DNA from: Eretmocerus hayati
Taxonomy: Eukaryota > Arthropoda > Insecta > Hymenoptera > Aphelinidae
Length of the DNA: 64,000 nucleotides
Assembly (NCBI GenBank): GCA_029851415.1
Contig: CM056743.1
Span: forward strand, 3,038,001 to 3,102,000
Direction of reading: 5' to 3'
Below the pieces are notes generated by a model, which saw only the letters and a program-made list of their open reading frames with translations, did no database searches and was not told where the DNA came from. Each line of letters begins with the position of its first letter. The first letter of the stretch is position 1. Made by a program: the position numbers and the translations under genes. Of the stretch, positions 46,667 through 59,090 are shown one piece after another.

Positions 46667-49600
46667 CAGTTCTGCAGTATAAAAAAATCTATCATATTAT
46701 ACCTACATCAACTTGTATCCAAGTAGTCGAATGCAAGTTTGAATGCAAGCGAATAAGGATAGTTTCCTTCGTCAACTGGTGTTTGAACAAAAGCTTCTGG
46801 ATTTGGAATTGGTGCCCATTCCAGTAAGCGAATCGGGACCGTTAGCACCCTATAAGAGTGCTCCGAAGCAGAATCGTGACCGTTTTTTCCTCGTAGGAAA
46901 TGCCGTTTTAGTTCAACAAAAATTGTACACGAAATGAGAATTTTCGACCAATAATTCCAAAAATATCGAAACAGTACTGCAATTTTTGGATAATTCATGA
47001 TCTCCGATATTTCCGATCGAAACTTAACCGCTTTACGACAGAAGTCTTGTCATATTACAAAAATTTTCTTCCACAGAGTTTCAGTTGTATCTCAGAAATG
47101 TTGAATCTTACAGGAATTTAATCAGTATTTCGCGCCATCGGTGAGTATTTTGATGATGAATATGTTTCCAGAGTTGATTGAGATAAGAAACTCAGGTAAA
47201 ATTAGCTTCGAAAGGAAATACCCAGCACAAAGCTGGTTTTCATTCCATTACACAGCGTGACCCGGGAATACGATCCAAATGCGATGTACTGAAAAACTTG
47301 TCTTTTTTTCTCTTGTCGTCATCCGGGGTTTTTTTTTTTTTTTTTTTCAAGGTATAGATATCCTATGCTCAACCTTGCGCATTACGGATCGAGGAATACA
47401 AGACGCATGAACATCGAAAACCGCATCCGCAGAGACAGAAGCTGAGAAGCTCACCGAGAAGACAAGGGAGTCAACATTTACAATTGTGGTGTGACATCCT
47501 CGTCACTCTGATGATTCTCATTTTTTTCTCATCGTATTTTTTTGTCGCCAGTCATCTCAGGTTTCCATAGTTGAGGCGTTAGTTGATAGTCTCTTGTCGC
47601 TGTTAACTCCTTGTGTTTTCGTCGTCAAAGATGGTTAAATACCATTACGAGAATCTTCCGTCAAGTTGACGATTAGACACTTGTTTTTACCTCCATTGGT
47701 TGAAGTTCAAGTTGGAAAAAAAACGTATCGCTCAGAACTATAACACGACTTTCATCTTTGGATTTTTACATCTTGCTAATTGAACTATGATGTCCTATCG
47801 GTGAGGTAATGTAAATGTCTCATCTCTGGTCATTTTCTTCTTTTATCAAAACGTTCTCAACCCATTTTTGAGGTTATTTCGCGAGATCAATTTGCCACTG
47901 CATCAATTTTTATCAGATCAGTTGTAAAGATACAAAGTATACAAAAACAATTTATCTATAAGGTTGGGAAAAATAATGAGAATTTCCGAGAGATCTTCAT
48001 GGAGTGGTAGCTTTTTTTCGTGTTTGTTATGATTGAGGAACAAGCGAATCATGGCTATGAAGTTATTTTGCGATATCCACGAACGTGTTGGTCTGTCGGC
48101 ATTCTGATTTTTAATTCATAGTGATTACGTATACACTTCCTGGGGATCAGAATAATCATAAAATCTATTCAAATCCTTTTTTTACCACAAATCTCACCGG
48201 CATTTTCACGTATTTCCTTACGTGCTGCTGCGACAATACAAGGTAATATAGTGCACTATTCAAAAGTGGCTCTCGACTGATTTTTGGCTGTGGTATAATG
48301 TCGATCAAAGCTTTTTGGCCAAGCTCCAGCATTGAATGCTTTCTAATTTCACGAATATTCTCGGGAACGAGCAAGCTTTAGCCCACTCAGTTCCTATTCC
48401 ATCACGTACGCTTTTAAACGTACGGGTCGACGTACGCGCGTGATCATCGGCTTTTCTCGGCTAATCACGCCATATGTACCTATATAATATCCTACTGCAA
48501 AGCTCGGGCTATATAAATGCTTTTTGCATGCTCTTCAAGCACTGAAAGCTCTGGGCTAACCTTCTGCAGTTTGCGAAGTTTCTTCAAAGTAGAACAGTAT
48601 TCCTTTGGCAAAGGTTTAAACAAATTTTTTAAGATGTTCTTGAAAAAATCGTATGATTGGTGAGGTTATCGTTATTGAAAATTTTCAATTTCTCTACATG
48701 AAATTTGTTTGAGTACTTTGAGTCGTTCAAAATTAGTCAATTTGGTAAATTTGATAATTTTGAGTGGCGTCTCATTATCTTATCAATGGAGTACAAGATA
48801 AGATGAACTATTTGAATCGATACAAAACTGGCATTTGTGTCGCGTGATTTAATGAGTGATACTATACACTGATGTACAGAAAGTGTCCGCTTTCAGAATC
48901 TTGCAAGCGTATCGAAAATGAATATATTTCATCTTCGATGTCATGTGACGGAACGTTTGTCTTGTAATGATGTAATTATTTCGCCTTGCGTTTCAGACTT
49001 GGGCTCTATATCACTCGTCTTTGGATTCTATTTTTAAAAATTCGTATCTTATCTCGGATTTCGAGTTGCACAGCCGATAAGAAGTAAAATTGAGAGATTT
49101 GAATGTGCATTGTCTCGTTCAGTATTGATAATTAGCGTGATTGCTGCATAAATATCCAAGCTGAGAAGCCTACACGCTAGCCAATGACTGTCCTTGAGCT
49201 GGTTATTCATAAAAGTTTCTTTATTATTATTTGTGTCGCTGGCGAGACAGATCCTAATAGAGACATTATTGAGGTGCACGACAACTATAAACCTCAGTGC
49301 TTTTTATAGATTCGTTAATGATTGTCGTTTCATTCCTCGATTTCATTCTCAATCGAGCTGCTGTTGCCTCAAAAGCGTTTGTTTGTAAATTTGAAGGTAA
49401 TTTTCGGGCTTTCTGTCATTTATTCTCAATTTTGTGACAGTGTCGATAATTTTTTAACAATTGAGCGTACTATTACAGCAGGTTGAAAATTTCTGAATCA
49501 TTTTTGGCAGTTCTAAGAATTGAGCATTGAATCCTAACAGCAATGCAAGAAGTGCACTGTGCTTATCATCTAAAGTACTGACAAAAATATACTGGCAAAA

Positions 49601-49863
49601 AATTGTGCTCTAGTTCCATATTTTTTTGCAAGTAATCAGTCCCAGAAACTCGAACCGCTAACCACTCATGTATATGTGATTTTTTCTAAGAATATGAAGT
49701 AAAAAATACAACAAAAAAATAGCAAAAATTAGACTCTTCAAATTTTTTTTCAAAATTACAATTTTGAGTCGTTTTACCCGATCAGCAAGTGCGTTCCCGA
49801 GTCAACAGAGAGCAGCTGCGTAGTCTAAGCTTGTAAAGCGCCTTAAGGCACCGCGATCCGGTC
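46667..49863. other. Stretch without a recognised gene
   Basis: Contains the possible exon at 47077-47140 and a 19-base T run at 47329-47347. A plus-strand segment at 49310-49396 has an acceptor-like CTTTTTATAG, an open frame (SLMIVVSFLDFILNRAAVAS and onward) and the weak donor GTAATT. It is not convincing alone. Confidence 0.4.
47077..47140 (+). CDS. Candidate 64-base exon (FQLYLRNVESYRNLISISRH)
   Basis: ATTTTCTTCCACAG ends at 47076, and a strong donor GTGAGT starts at 47141. With two bases completing a codon, the frame reads FQLYLRNVESYRNLISISRH and leaves two bases. A second acceptor at 47113 would instead give a 27-base microexon reading EFNQYFAPS in phase 0. The two readings exclude each other. 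No family is recognised. Confidence 0.25.
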
Positions 49864-49936
49864 GCCCGGATAGCTCAGTCGGTAGAGCATCAGACTTTTA
49901 ATCTGAGGGTCTAGGGTTCAAGTCCCTATTCGGGCG
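49864..49936 (+). tRNA. tRNA-Lys, anticodon TTT
   Basis: A complete 73-base cloverleaf without intron. The acceptor GCCCGGA pairs with TTCGGGC (one G-T). The D stem is GCTC/GAGC with loop AGTCGGTA. The anticodon stem TCAGA/TCTGA closes the loop CTTTTAA, with anticodon TTT at 49897-49899. The variable loop is GGGTC, and the T stem TAGGG/CCCTA closes the loop TTCAAGT. The discriminator base is G. Box A (TAGCTCAGTCGG) and box B (GGTTCAAGTCC) are intact. It reads AAA and, by wobble, AAG codons. No CCA is encoded, as usual in eukaryotes. A T7 terminator follows three bases downstream. Confidence 0.97.
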
Positions 49937-49939
49937 TTA

Positions 49940-49946
49940 TTTTTTT
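49940..49946 (+). terminator. RNA polymerase III terminator of tRNA-Lys
   Basis: Seven T residues begin three bases after the tRNA 3' end, the usual pol III stop signal. Confidence 0.9.
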
Positions 49947-51350
49947 GTTTTTCTCCCTTGGCAAATTTTTTTTCATCGCTAGAAGCTCAGTCATATGGAA
50001 AGTCCAAAATTATTTTTTCGAAAATTTTTAAGATCAAAGTAAACCTCTTTTCTGTTGGTGTTTCGTGGAATCCTTGTGATATTTATTAAGACAAGACCCA
50101 AAATTACAAAACTTTGGCAAAAATCAGAAATTTGGAAAATGTCGGTTCATAGTCGTTACGGGTGATGATTATATACGCGTCAACTGCCAAGGGTAGTGAG
50201 TTTTCTGCATGCAAGACTGACGAGCTCAGGAACTCTCAAAGACGCAACGAAAATATTCATTGGTTATTCATTCATTCATCAACATTCACGGGCATTGCTG
50301 CCCAGATACAGGATTCATGATATGATAAAACTCATCGCCAGATAGATGTAACGAATGAAACATAAATTCAGGGAGTTTTAGAATCACTAGATATAGAGGA
50401 TATGAATGAAAAGAGGCATTCTAAATCAACCTCAAGTGAGGGATGAATCTTAAAAATGTCAGCCTTTATGGAGTATTTGAAAATTGATCTGAATGACATT
50501 GACTGCATAATACTTTTGGCGAATCCGAAGTCTGACGCCATTATGATTTTTTTCTCATTTTTATGGAATCCTTCTCTATAACGCGATCCTGACAGGCCTT
50601 CTTTCGATGCATACAAAATTCTATGTAATTTGGTTCAGTAAAACTCGAGATATTTACAGAATGGACTCTGGTCTACCCCTATAAATTCTTGAACATGGCG
50701 GCGTACTCCGGCCTCGCGTTGAACCCAAGTTGCTCCATATCCTAACGTATATATGAAGAGTAGGCTTAGATAGAAACTTTGATCTGGCAGAAATGTTGTT
50801 GATCGCTTGCGGACATCTCAATTCATAATAACTTGATCCGCTTGAATCCAAAATATAATGATCTTTTTTGAAGATAGAATACATGAAAGTCAAGTCAAAT
50901 CATTACAATGGAGCTGAGATGAGATTACTGATATCTTGAAGCACTGGAAAATTTGAGAATCATGATTGAATCTATAAAATTATATTACTTTTGTGTCAAC
51001 CAAAACCCTGTAGCTCATACTCAAGTCTATCCATCAGATAACCCTATGATGGTAAACAAATTTGCGAACCAAAAGTCAACATTGACTTTACCAAAGAGTG
51101 GAACTAATATTTGATGGACTCCGGAGTTCTGGAATCTCTGGGGATTCTCGTGATTTACGAAAGAATTATCTTTCAGATTCGTTCATAGTGTATTCAACAT
51201 GGAGATGAAACTTTAGCCGAGAATTAAAAATGGGTCCGAGAACTTTGACTGAGAGAATACAGGATTCAAACTTTGATCATTCAATTTACAGTAAAAGTGA
51301 AATTTCTCGTCATTCTGTAAGTACTCTGTGATGTAACAACATTTCTTCAT
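49947..51350. other. Stretch without a recognised gene
   Basis: No gene or repeat family recognised. Short overlapping frames only. Confidence 0.5.
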
Positions 51351-51478
51351 CCCTGGTAGAAATTCACTTCGATGTAACACATTAACAGACATAAAATGGC
51401 TATTTTTGGCCAATTTTGGCTGAAAATGGCCATTTTATGGCTAATAATGTGTTACATTTGGATGAATTTCTACCAGGG
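51351..51478. mobile_element. 128-bp palindromic MITE, copy 2 (CCCTGGTAGAAATT ends)
   Basis: Same length, orientation and ends as 46539-46666, with only about five differences. AT flanks both sides (51349-51350 and 51479-51480). With CA at copy 1 and AA at the 38087 element, all three members show a two-base direct duplication of variable sequence. It lies 40 bases from the end of the Tigger relic, but its ends are unrelated to that element. Confidence 0.85.
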
Positions 51479-51518
51479 ATTGAACAATGACTCTTTCGAC
51501 CGGGCAGATTTCTATCTA

Positions 51519-53010
51519 CAGTGAATCCTCGATTCACCGGACACTCTCCGGTGCACTCAAAAGTGTCCGTTATATGGAGGTGTCCGCTAAATCAAGTAAG
51601 AGCTGTTTGAGCCGGTTTGTTTGAACCCATCAAGCCGTTACAAAGATTATGAAAATACAGGAGTGATTTATTGATGAACCAGCAATACAAAAATGAACTC
51701 ATATCATGAGATTAGCCTGTGTCTAGACTCTAAATCTCGCTCAATAATAGTAATTCATACAAGTTTTTGAAAATAATTGATAACTAATGTTTGTGATTCA
51801 GTTTGCTCGCGACAAAGTTCTGTACGCGCATCTCAAGTACAAAATCTAATGCTAAACCTGCTCCATAACCTTCTTGCAGAGAGTATTTCTTTGGACATGT
51901 CGTATGAGGCATATATATCTTTCAAGGTCGCTGGTCGTGGTGGGAACTTCTTGGACGGATGTTTCATCGTGATTTCCAACTTCTTTGAGGTCACTTTCTT
52001 CTCCTTATTTCAACCAAATCTCTGATTTTGACGGAATTGCTTTCTGTCGCAAGCTGATCATCAATGCTGGCATAGTCCGCTACTTGTAAATCAAGAGTAT
52101 CCGTACTATTCTCTGAATCATTTCGAACTATCACATCATTTTGAGTTTGGAATCCAGTTTTGATGAAACAGTTCGTTACTCTTTGTTTCATCACCCCTTT
52201 CATTGCCGATCTGATTCACATTATTACATCTAGTGCAGTGATATACAAATGATCAGAATTCTCCTGTTCATCCAAGTTGCTGAGCAAATGTTTCAGATCA
52301 TTTTTTCAAGTATAAAACCTTGGAATTTCAGATAACTCCCAAAAATTTATCAAAATGTGAGCTGACAGACTATTGAGAATTGGGATTCTCTAATGCTCTC
52401 TTGTCTTGAATGACTCGACTCCATCAAGAAATTAACAAACTGAAGTGGTATTCGGTGGCAAAAAAATCAACCCAATGTGCGATAACTCGATTCAGGGATG
52501 ACACGCGGCATTGTCAAAGAATAAGGCAATGTTTTTGTTCTGTCTCGTCATTTGAGCATTGAGTCTCGTCAAATATGGCAGAAAAGTCTCTTCTGTCATC
52601 CACGCTGTTGTGATGTGCGCCCAGAATATCATAAGCGATTCAATGTCAACATTGCGGAAGCATTGAGGTGTTCAGAGCTGGAGCTGTTACTGCTTCACCA
52701 ATGATGATGGGCTTTTCGAAGTCTCCAACCATATTCACACGTAACATATCAGTGAGGCGTTCTTTGATTATTTCTTTCCTGCACATGTCTCGCCTTTTAG
52801 AGTCACAGTTTTATCCGGTAGCGCTCTGTATAGTATAATGCAAGCTTATTTAGATCCATGATGTTCATTGGTTCATAACTAGAACATTTGTTTGGTAGAC
52901 TTTCATTCTAAACGTCATTTGTTGTGTAATCAATGCTTTGACTCCTACCACAGATAGCTTCGAACGAAATATTGTTAACTGTTGCGGAAGTGTTCAAGCC
53001 AACCATTAGA
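51519..53010 (-). pseudogene. Degenerate pogo/Tigger-type DDE transposase (CENP-B/jerky family) with its 3' TIR
   Basis: Read on the minus strand, broken frames keep the family order. There are pieces of the N-terminal DNA-binding region (NGWLEHFRNS, then NISFEAICG, 52943-53008); ALPDKTVTLKGETCAGKK (about 52778-52833); VGDFEKPIIIGEA; AWMTEETFLPYLTRLNAQ; the second catalytic Asp in LFFDNAACHP (about 52495-52525); LPPNTTSV (about 52447-52470); a degraded LDQGV as LDGVESFKT; and an intact C-terminal piece with VTNCFIKTGF (51991-52203). Stops and frameshifts fall between pieces, so it is dead. The outer end, TA then CAGTGAATCCTCGATTCACC at 51519, is a typical pogo/Tigger TIR, with GTTATATGGAGGTGTCCG just inside. 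The other TIR was not found, so the 5' end is lost or too decayed. Confidence 0.9.
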
Positions 53011-56000
53011 TGTTCCTGCGACCGTCTTACGCGTTCACAAAGATATTCGAATCCCAAGATTCAATATATCCATTGCCTAGCATATAGAGATGATGCTAGT
53101 TTGTATGTGGAAACCGATGTCCCAGTATAATAGCAAACAATTGAGTGCCAAAGAGAAATCTCTCATCAGTCGTCTTACTGACGAGCCAAAACTGAGAGAT
53201 CGGGGCGAAATATAAATGTGTCAGGGGAACCTTTTGAAAAGTTGAACTAATTCTATTTTATATCTCAAAGAAAGTCATTGGAGTCCTCTTTCGATGTGAA
53301 GATCTCTTGATGCAAACTAGCACCATCTTCACACGCCAGGCAATATGGATCTATCGATTATTCGGATTTGAATATCTTTACGAACTTGTAAGGCGGTGTC
53401 GCAGAAATATAAATGTGAAATTGAAATTTCGTCAAGCGTAACTTTCTGTAAATGCAAAACTGTCTTTCTGCGAAAAATATCATACTGCAAAAGCGAATTC
53501 AACAATCGAAGCTTTTCATAAGGGAATCAAATTTACCAACTTTCCCAGATAAACAATAACCTGGAATGAGTTCTTCAGTCGTGAAATTCTCGTTGATTTG
53601 GCATAGCTCGATTTCTTGAGTCCTCGAATCAATCGATGTTGCTCGAGGCTCTGAATGGAAAAAAAATTTCAAATTACGCTCGCAGTGTCGTTCTGTCCTG
53701 TGAAAGTAAAAGATAAGGGTTACGAAAATGTAGGAGCCGCTGCCGACATGGTAATTACCGACAACCTCATGAGAAATAAGTAAGGGTTAAAAAAGAATTT
53801 TTAAGAAACGCTTTTATTCACTGCGCGAAGAAACGTTGTAGAATTTGCGGGAGAATTCGGCAGAGTGTGACAGAGATAAAATTTAGTTGAGCAGTGAAAA
53901 TTTCTTGAACAAAATTGCACTATACACGACAAACTGAAACGATGCATATAAGAAACTAATATAGCGAAGACGCGTGTGCTGGGCAGCTCGCATAAGCCCT
54001 ACATACTTAAATGGCGCCACTATGTCGCGAGTCACTCAGATTTCGGAAACCGTAAATATATGGAGAATTGAATGCAGCAGACACTTTGGCAGACATATCT
54101 TTGGCTATGCCCTCCATAATACACGCACACACGAGGTTAACCACGTCGAAAACGTGGGCAACCTCGAATCCTGCATCGACGTACGCTCGGATGTGGTCCA
54201 AAGACCAATCAAAATCAGAGTAGACGGAGAAATCCATTTTCCGTATTTCAACTGACTAATATAATCCAAAAGTAATGACACTGACACTCTATTGAAAGGT
54301 ATATCGTGCGAGTCCTACAGAAAGAAGGCAAAGATCACTGGACACGAGACAAGTTATCGAGGAAGACTCGAGGTAATGGCGGCATGGCGGCGGATGGACG
54401 CAGCTTGATGCCCTTGACAGAGCGGGGACGGAAGTGGGGGAGGGTGCGTGCATCGGGAATAGACTTTGGAGAAACAAAGAAAGCTAGATTGCATCAGTAC
54501 ACTCATTTGATTAGTGATGTTTATTACTAGGACACGCACACAAGAGAAACGAAATGAACGAATTAACATACGGATCGCTACACAGACACTCGACACTCAA
54601 TTGGACAATGAAGTATTTTCCCCAGATTACACACACTGATTTGGAAAATACCTCATAGACAAGTACACCGACGAACGAATACATAGAGAATGTCGAAGGT
54701 GTTCACTAGATGACGAACTGGCGCTCGGTCGAGTGCAATAAAAGCGTTTAAAAAGAGTCACCCGAGCTCAAAGGCGGGAAAAGCTCTTGACTAAAATCTA
54801 TACCCTGTGCATATATCTATAGACAGAACAGCTCGTTGAAAAGCCAGTTTGAGTATGCATGGGCGTCTCTCAAAGAGTTTATCGACATCGTGATCCGACT
54901 TTACGCTCGTTCTCGATTTGCAGCTCACGAGGACGAGAGTGAGAGAGCGTGGCATGAACTCTTTCTCTTTCTAATACTTACACGGTAAAAGAGCGCCATA
55001 GAGCCATTTAAATGCATCCTATGCGCTTCCTAGAAGAGACACTCCCCGCTGATGAGATATCTTATAAAACGTGTCTCACCTTTTCGAAATAATGTTTGAG
55101 AAGAGAGTGTATTATTATATTGTGCCTAAGGGATCTCGAACTTGCTGAAATCACGTACGCATCAGTCTTTTCTTCGTGACTGCGCATTTTATTATTTTGC
55201 TCAGTGTAATGGGTTCTCTTTGAATACAAGATTCACTGATGGATAAACTTTTTATAATACACCTTCGTAAGAATATATCTCTTTCATCGTGATGAAATTA
55301 TGTACATTACGACGAAGACACGAACGGGAGCAGTGCAAAAAGTTTTTCACAACTTTCTTGATGATTTGATGAGTTGGTTGATGGCATACTCATACAGAAT
55401 GGAGTATCTTCCAACGTTTTGGGAAATAATATTTTCTCAGTAAAAAGTCAGGATGGAAACTTTTTTTCTCTGATTTGGAGGAATTATTCTGGTACGGTTT
55501 CCGTGATGAATTATATTTTGAGTGAAACCTAGTTTGCTATTGAGTTAACTTTGCTTTTGTTAGTAAATGGAAAATTGATTTGCACAACTAAAATGTCCAA
55601 AATTTCTGCATTATATTCGTAAATTACGCATTGCGAATTTGATTGATGGTATAGGGTCTAATTTGAAGATATTTTCCATGATTTCCCAGAAGAATTTTCG
55701 GATATTCGTATCAAAAAGTAATTACTGATTGAATTACAAAAATAATCACTACTATGGGAGATACATTTTTTTCCTCACATTTAGGAATAAATCTCAAAAT
55801 TTTAAAACTCGTGCATCAAGTCTCAAATCGAACTCAAATTCAATTATTTCACAGTAGGTCGGTAACGTCGGTGTACTAACTTATCTATCAAAATCAAATC
55901 CAGTCTTATACAATACTTTGACCCAACGAAATTCCTTTATGTCATGAAATTACTTCAACCATCTAAGACTGATGATCACAAATTCAACAATCATCCAATC

Positions 56001-58313
56001 CAAACCGAATTTGATGCCTCTTCATTCTGGGATCGTCTAAATTTAAGTCGCGTCCGAATCATATCTCCTCATCAAAAGTTGTTTTTCACATCGAGCTGAT
56101 CTTTTTCGACCCTCACGTGCGGAACCTCGTCTCGTCACGCATCAAGCTGGTGTCCATCGTTTAACAACTCTGATTTCTTCAAGTGCGTCAAGTGACGTGA
56201 ATAGAGAGGAGCCTCGGTTCAACAAGCCGATAATTGTCCCTCTTCTATATATATGTATGATACATCAGCTTCCCAAGTACATAAGAACGAGCTCTAAGTG
56301 AACATCGGGACAAGACTCAATAATACAGCAAAAGTACTTTGTGGGCTGCAAAGATAAATAAGTAGAGGTGCCTCATCTTCTCGTATTGATCAAATGTGAT
56401 TCTTCGAGGGAAAGTGCTCACTCATATTACAGATCGGATGCTGTATTTTCTCTGAGAGCTTTGAATCGAAAAAAAAGCATTCGTTATAGGACTCTTTCGA
56501 GTGTAGAGTGGTTCTCAATCGTCGAATATAGAAGCTTGTGTGCCAAGAATCGTAAAAATAGTCCCGTTTTCTATCCGAACGTACGCGAACAGATTTTTTT
56601 TTGCAATTTCACCGAGCTCAATTGCTCAATATCCGTACATGTTGGCCATATACCCATAACGGCAAATCGGACTGCTATTACCTGTATCGTTCCAAATATC
56701 CATGGAATATCAAACGGTTTCTACCATTACCACGATTATACCACGATCGACAGTTGTGCAGATCGTACTACTAGCGATTGGGATAATAAACCGCAATGCA
56801 ATTTTTCCGCTTGCCAATTTTTTTTCCCCTGACTATCAAATATCGGATACAGAGGCACAATTGGCTTTCACCTTGATGAGTGTTGCGCGCGAAAATTTAA
56901 AACGAGAGTCTGGGTATATATAGCTCTGGGTTCTGGTGTATAGGCAATTTGAATATAAATTGTCGACACGGGCACGAATTCGAATTGGAAAGCTGGATAT
57001 ATATCTATAGAAATGTGACCCAAAGGGTTAGATCCGGCTTTCACCTAATACATGACCTAGGATATTTTAGAGGCCCTTCATACTTTTTTTCGATCAGGTT
57101 ATTCGTCTGCTCACACTTGTATAGGTATCATTCACATTCATTCAGGCTCTGGTGATTTAAAAAAGCTATCGGTTCGACGTGCGAGATCAGCCGAATGGAA
57201 ATTATTGAGACCATTGCCGAATATATACCTATTGCCGTTGAAAAATTTTCCACGACGAGTTTCTGGTGTATTTTTTTCTCTCTCGCACTGGATGACGTAA
57301 GCTCAGGTATAGGAAATTTTTTTTTCGACGATGCTTTAAAAATGAACGTTCTATAATAGACTCAGGGACCTTCGGTTTGTCTATTTTTTTCTTTACATTG
57401 ACTCAGAGGAGGAGTATTCCCTCTACGATACGTCAAGGCTCATCGAATAGTTGCATGCTAATTTGTGTTGGAGACAAAAGCTAAAGTTTAAATGAATAGT
57501 AAATTTAGCGCGTCTCTGAGCATTTTGTGCTGGAGTTATGAATATTTACAGTTCTATTGGTGTTGAATGTGCATTTTGTTTAAACATTGAATTCTTTGCA
57601 AGAATTTTTTCGAAAGCTGAATTGAGAGTTATCTTATGTAATCCATTGTGATTGAAATTAATCTCAACTGAGTGGGTCTGTACTTGACAGCTGTATGAGA
57701 AAATTGTCTCGCAGCTTGAGACAAGTTGTTTGAACAGTGAGATAGAATTATCTTTCAAGGTAGACTTCTGACAGATTTATAGACGCGATTATTGGACAAA
57801 AACTCGTTTGCAGCTCTGTAAATTCGCGCCTTGCCAGAATAATCTTTGTTTTGAATCATGTCAGTGGAGAGTCATCCGCGTGACATACGATTTGTGCAAT
57901 ATTTTTGTATTTTTACTTGCAGTAACAACGATCTTCAAAATTTTCATCTGAAAATTTCTCAAACGAATTTAATTAGGTTTTGAGAGATAATGAATGGTTC
58001 AAAATTTAGTTTATTCACCATTTTGTTGGTTTCGGATATACTGCAGGTCAAAAAATTCAGGACTTCCAAAAAATTGTTTCAATCCTGGAAATTGGACTGC
58101 TAGGCTCTAATTGACCAAAAAAGACACTAGCAGGGCTCATTTTGGAGAGTTTTCTACGCACTTCAAGGTGGAAAATTTCTCCCTTGATCTGAATGAATCT
58201 AGATCTCTCTAATATCCTAGCTTGGGAAAGTTTCAATTTCGATGATTTCTGGAAAATTTTCTGGCTCCTGCACATCAGAGGTGGATCAATGATTCAGTAT
58301 GGAATTTAGGATA
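53011..58313. other. Stretch without a recognised gene
   Basis: No gene recognised. The 154-codon plus-strand frame at 56368-56832 (ending with cysteine- and asparagine-rich sequence) has no splice context or family match. On the minus strand, 54976-55023 has an acceptor-like CTCTTCTAG, an open 48-base frame (EAHRMHLNGSMALFYR) and the donor GTAAGT, but a weak tract. A GC-richer patch lies near 54000-54500. Confidence 0.4.
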
Positions 58314-58568
58314 TGTGGAAGTACAAGTCTAGAGCTTCAAGAATTTGATTTTGAACGTCCCTTTACGCCCTTCTCAGTCCGAGTTATGACATTTTACCCG
58401 AGGATAGTTTTTCCGCAAAAATAGAATTTTTTGATCATTTTTCAATCAAGGTCCTTTTTGCGGAAAGACTCTCCTCGGGTAAAATGTCATAGCTCGTACT
58501 CATAGTGATGTGGAGGGATATTAAAAAACGGAATCCTGAAGCTCTAGACTTGTATTATTATGTCCCAC
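58314..58568. repeat. 255-bp hairpin element
   Basis: GTACAAGTCTAGAGCTTCA at the left matches the inverted TGAAGCTCTAGACTTGTA at the right. An inner pair is GACATTTTACCCGAGGA with its inverse, then TTTTTCCGCAAAAA with its inverse. Arms are about 110 bp, and the loop is about 58425-58450. Probably a foldback MITE. It abuts the TTAA element that follows. Confidence 0.75.
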
Positions 58569-58597
58569 AAGTTCCATACCAAATCATTAATGTACCT

Positions 58598-58986
58598 TTA
58601 AGGCGATGCGGTCACCGTGCACGCTGAACTTTGTTCACAGAACTCTCAAAATCTTTTCCGATTCAGGCTAAACGGTGAGTTATCCAGGCTTTGTAATCAT
58701 CTAACTTGGCCTGGATAACTCTTCGTTTGGCCCAAATCGGACTAGATTTTGAGAGTTTTGTGAACGAAAATGTGCCAATTTGTAGGTTAGAAAGTACCCG
58801 CGGGCAAGTTATTCTCGTTTATTAGTGATAGCCTTGTGATTGGTGACAAATAATGAGTTGTCCACCACAATTCAGATGATAATACGTAATGGACAAATCG
58901 TCTCCAACTTCGTCTCGAGAAAATTTTTTGATTTACATCCAAATAAGATATAATTTCCGGGTTGCACGGTGACCGCATCGCCTTAA
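58598..58986. mobile_element. TTAA-flanked MITE (GGCGATGCGGTCACCGTGCA ends)
   Basis: TTAA lies at both ends (58598-58601 and 58983-58986). The 20-base terminus GGCGATGCGGTCACCGTGCA is repeated exactly in inverse at the right end (TGCACGGTGACCGCATCGCC). An inner hairpin pairs AACTCTCAAAATC and GAGTTATCCAGGC with their inverses. TTAA duplication is known for piggyBac and Kolobok. The ends do not decide between them. There is no transposase. Confidence 0.85.
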
Positions 58987-59090
58987 TTTGCAAGATCGGA
59001 ATCGATACTTCCCCAAGCTAGGATTATAGAATAACATTTCGATGCGAGGGCGAGTATGTTAGTTTCCACACAACGATTGATATTTTCCAG

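Noticed and set aside
56368..56832. 154-codon plus-strand frame
   Set aside because: The length is only marginal for chance in this window. There are no splice borders or family match, and a second frame overlaps it.
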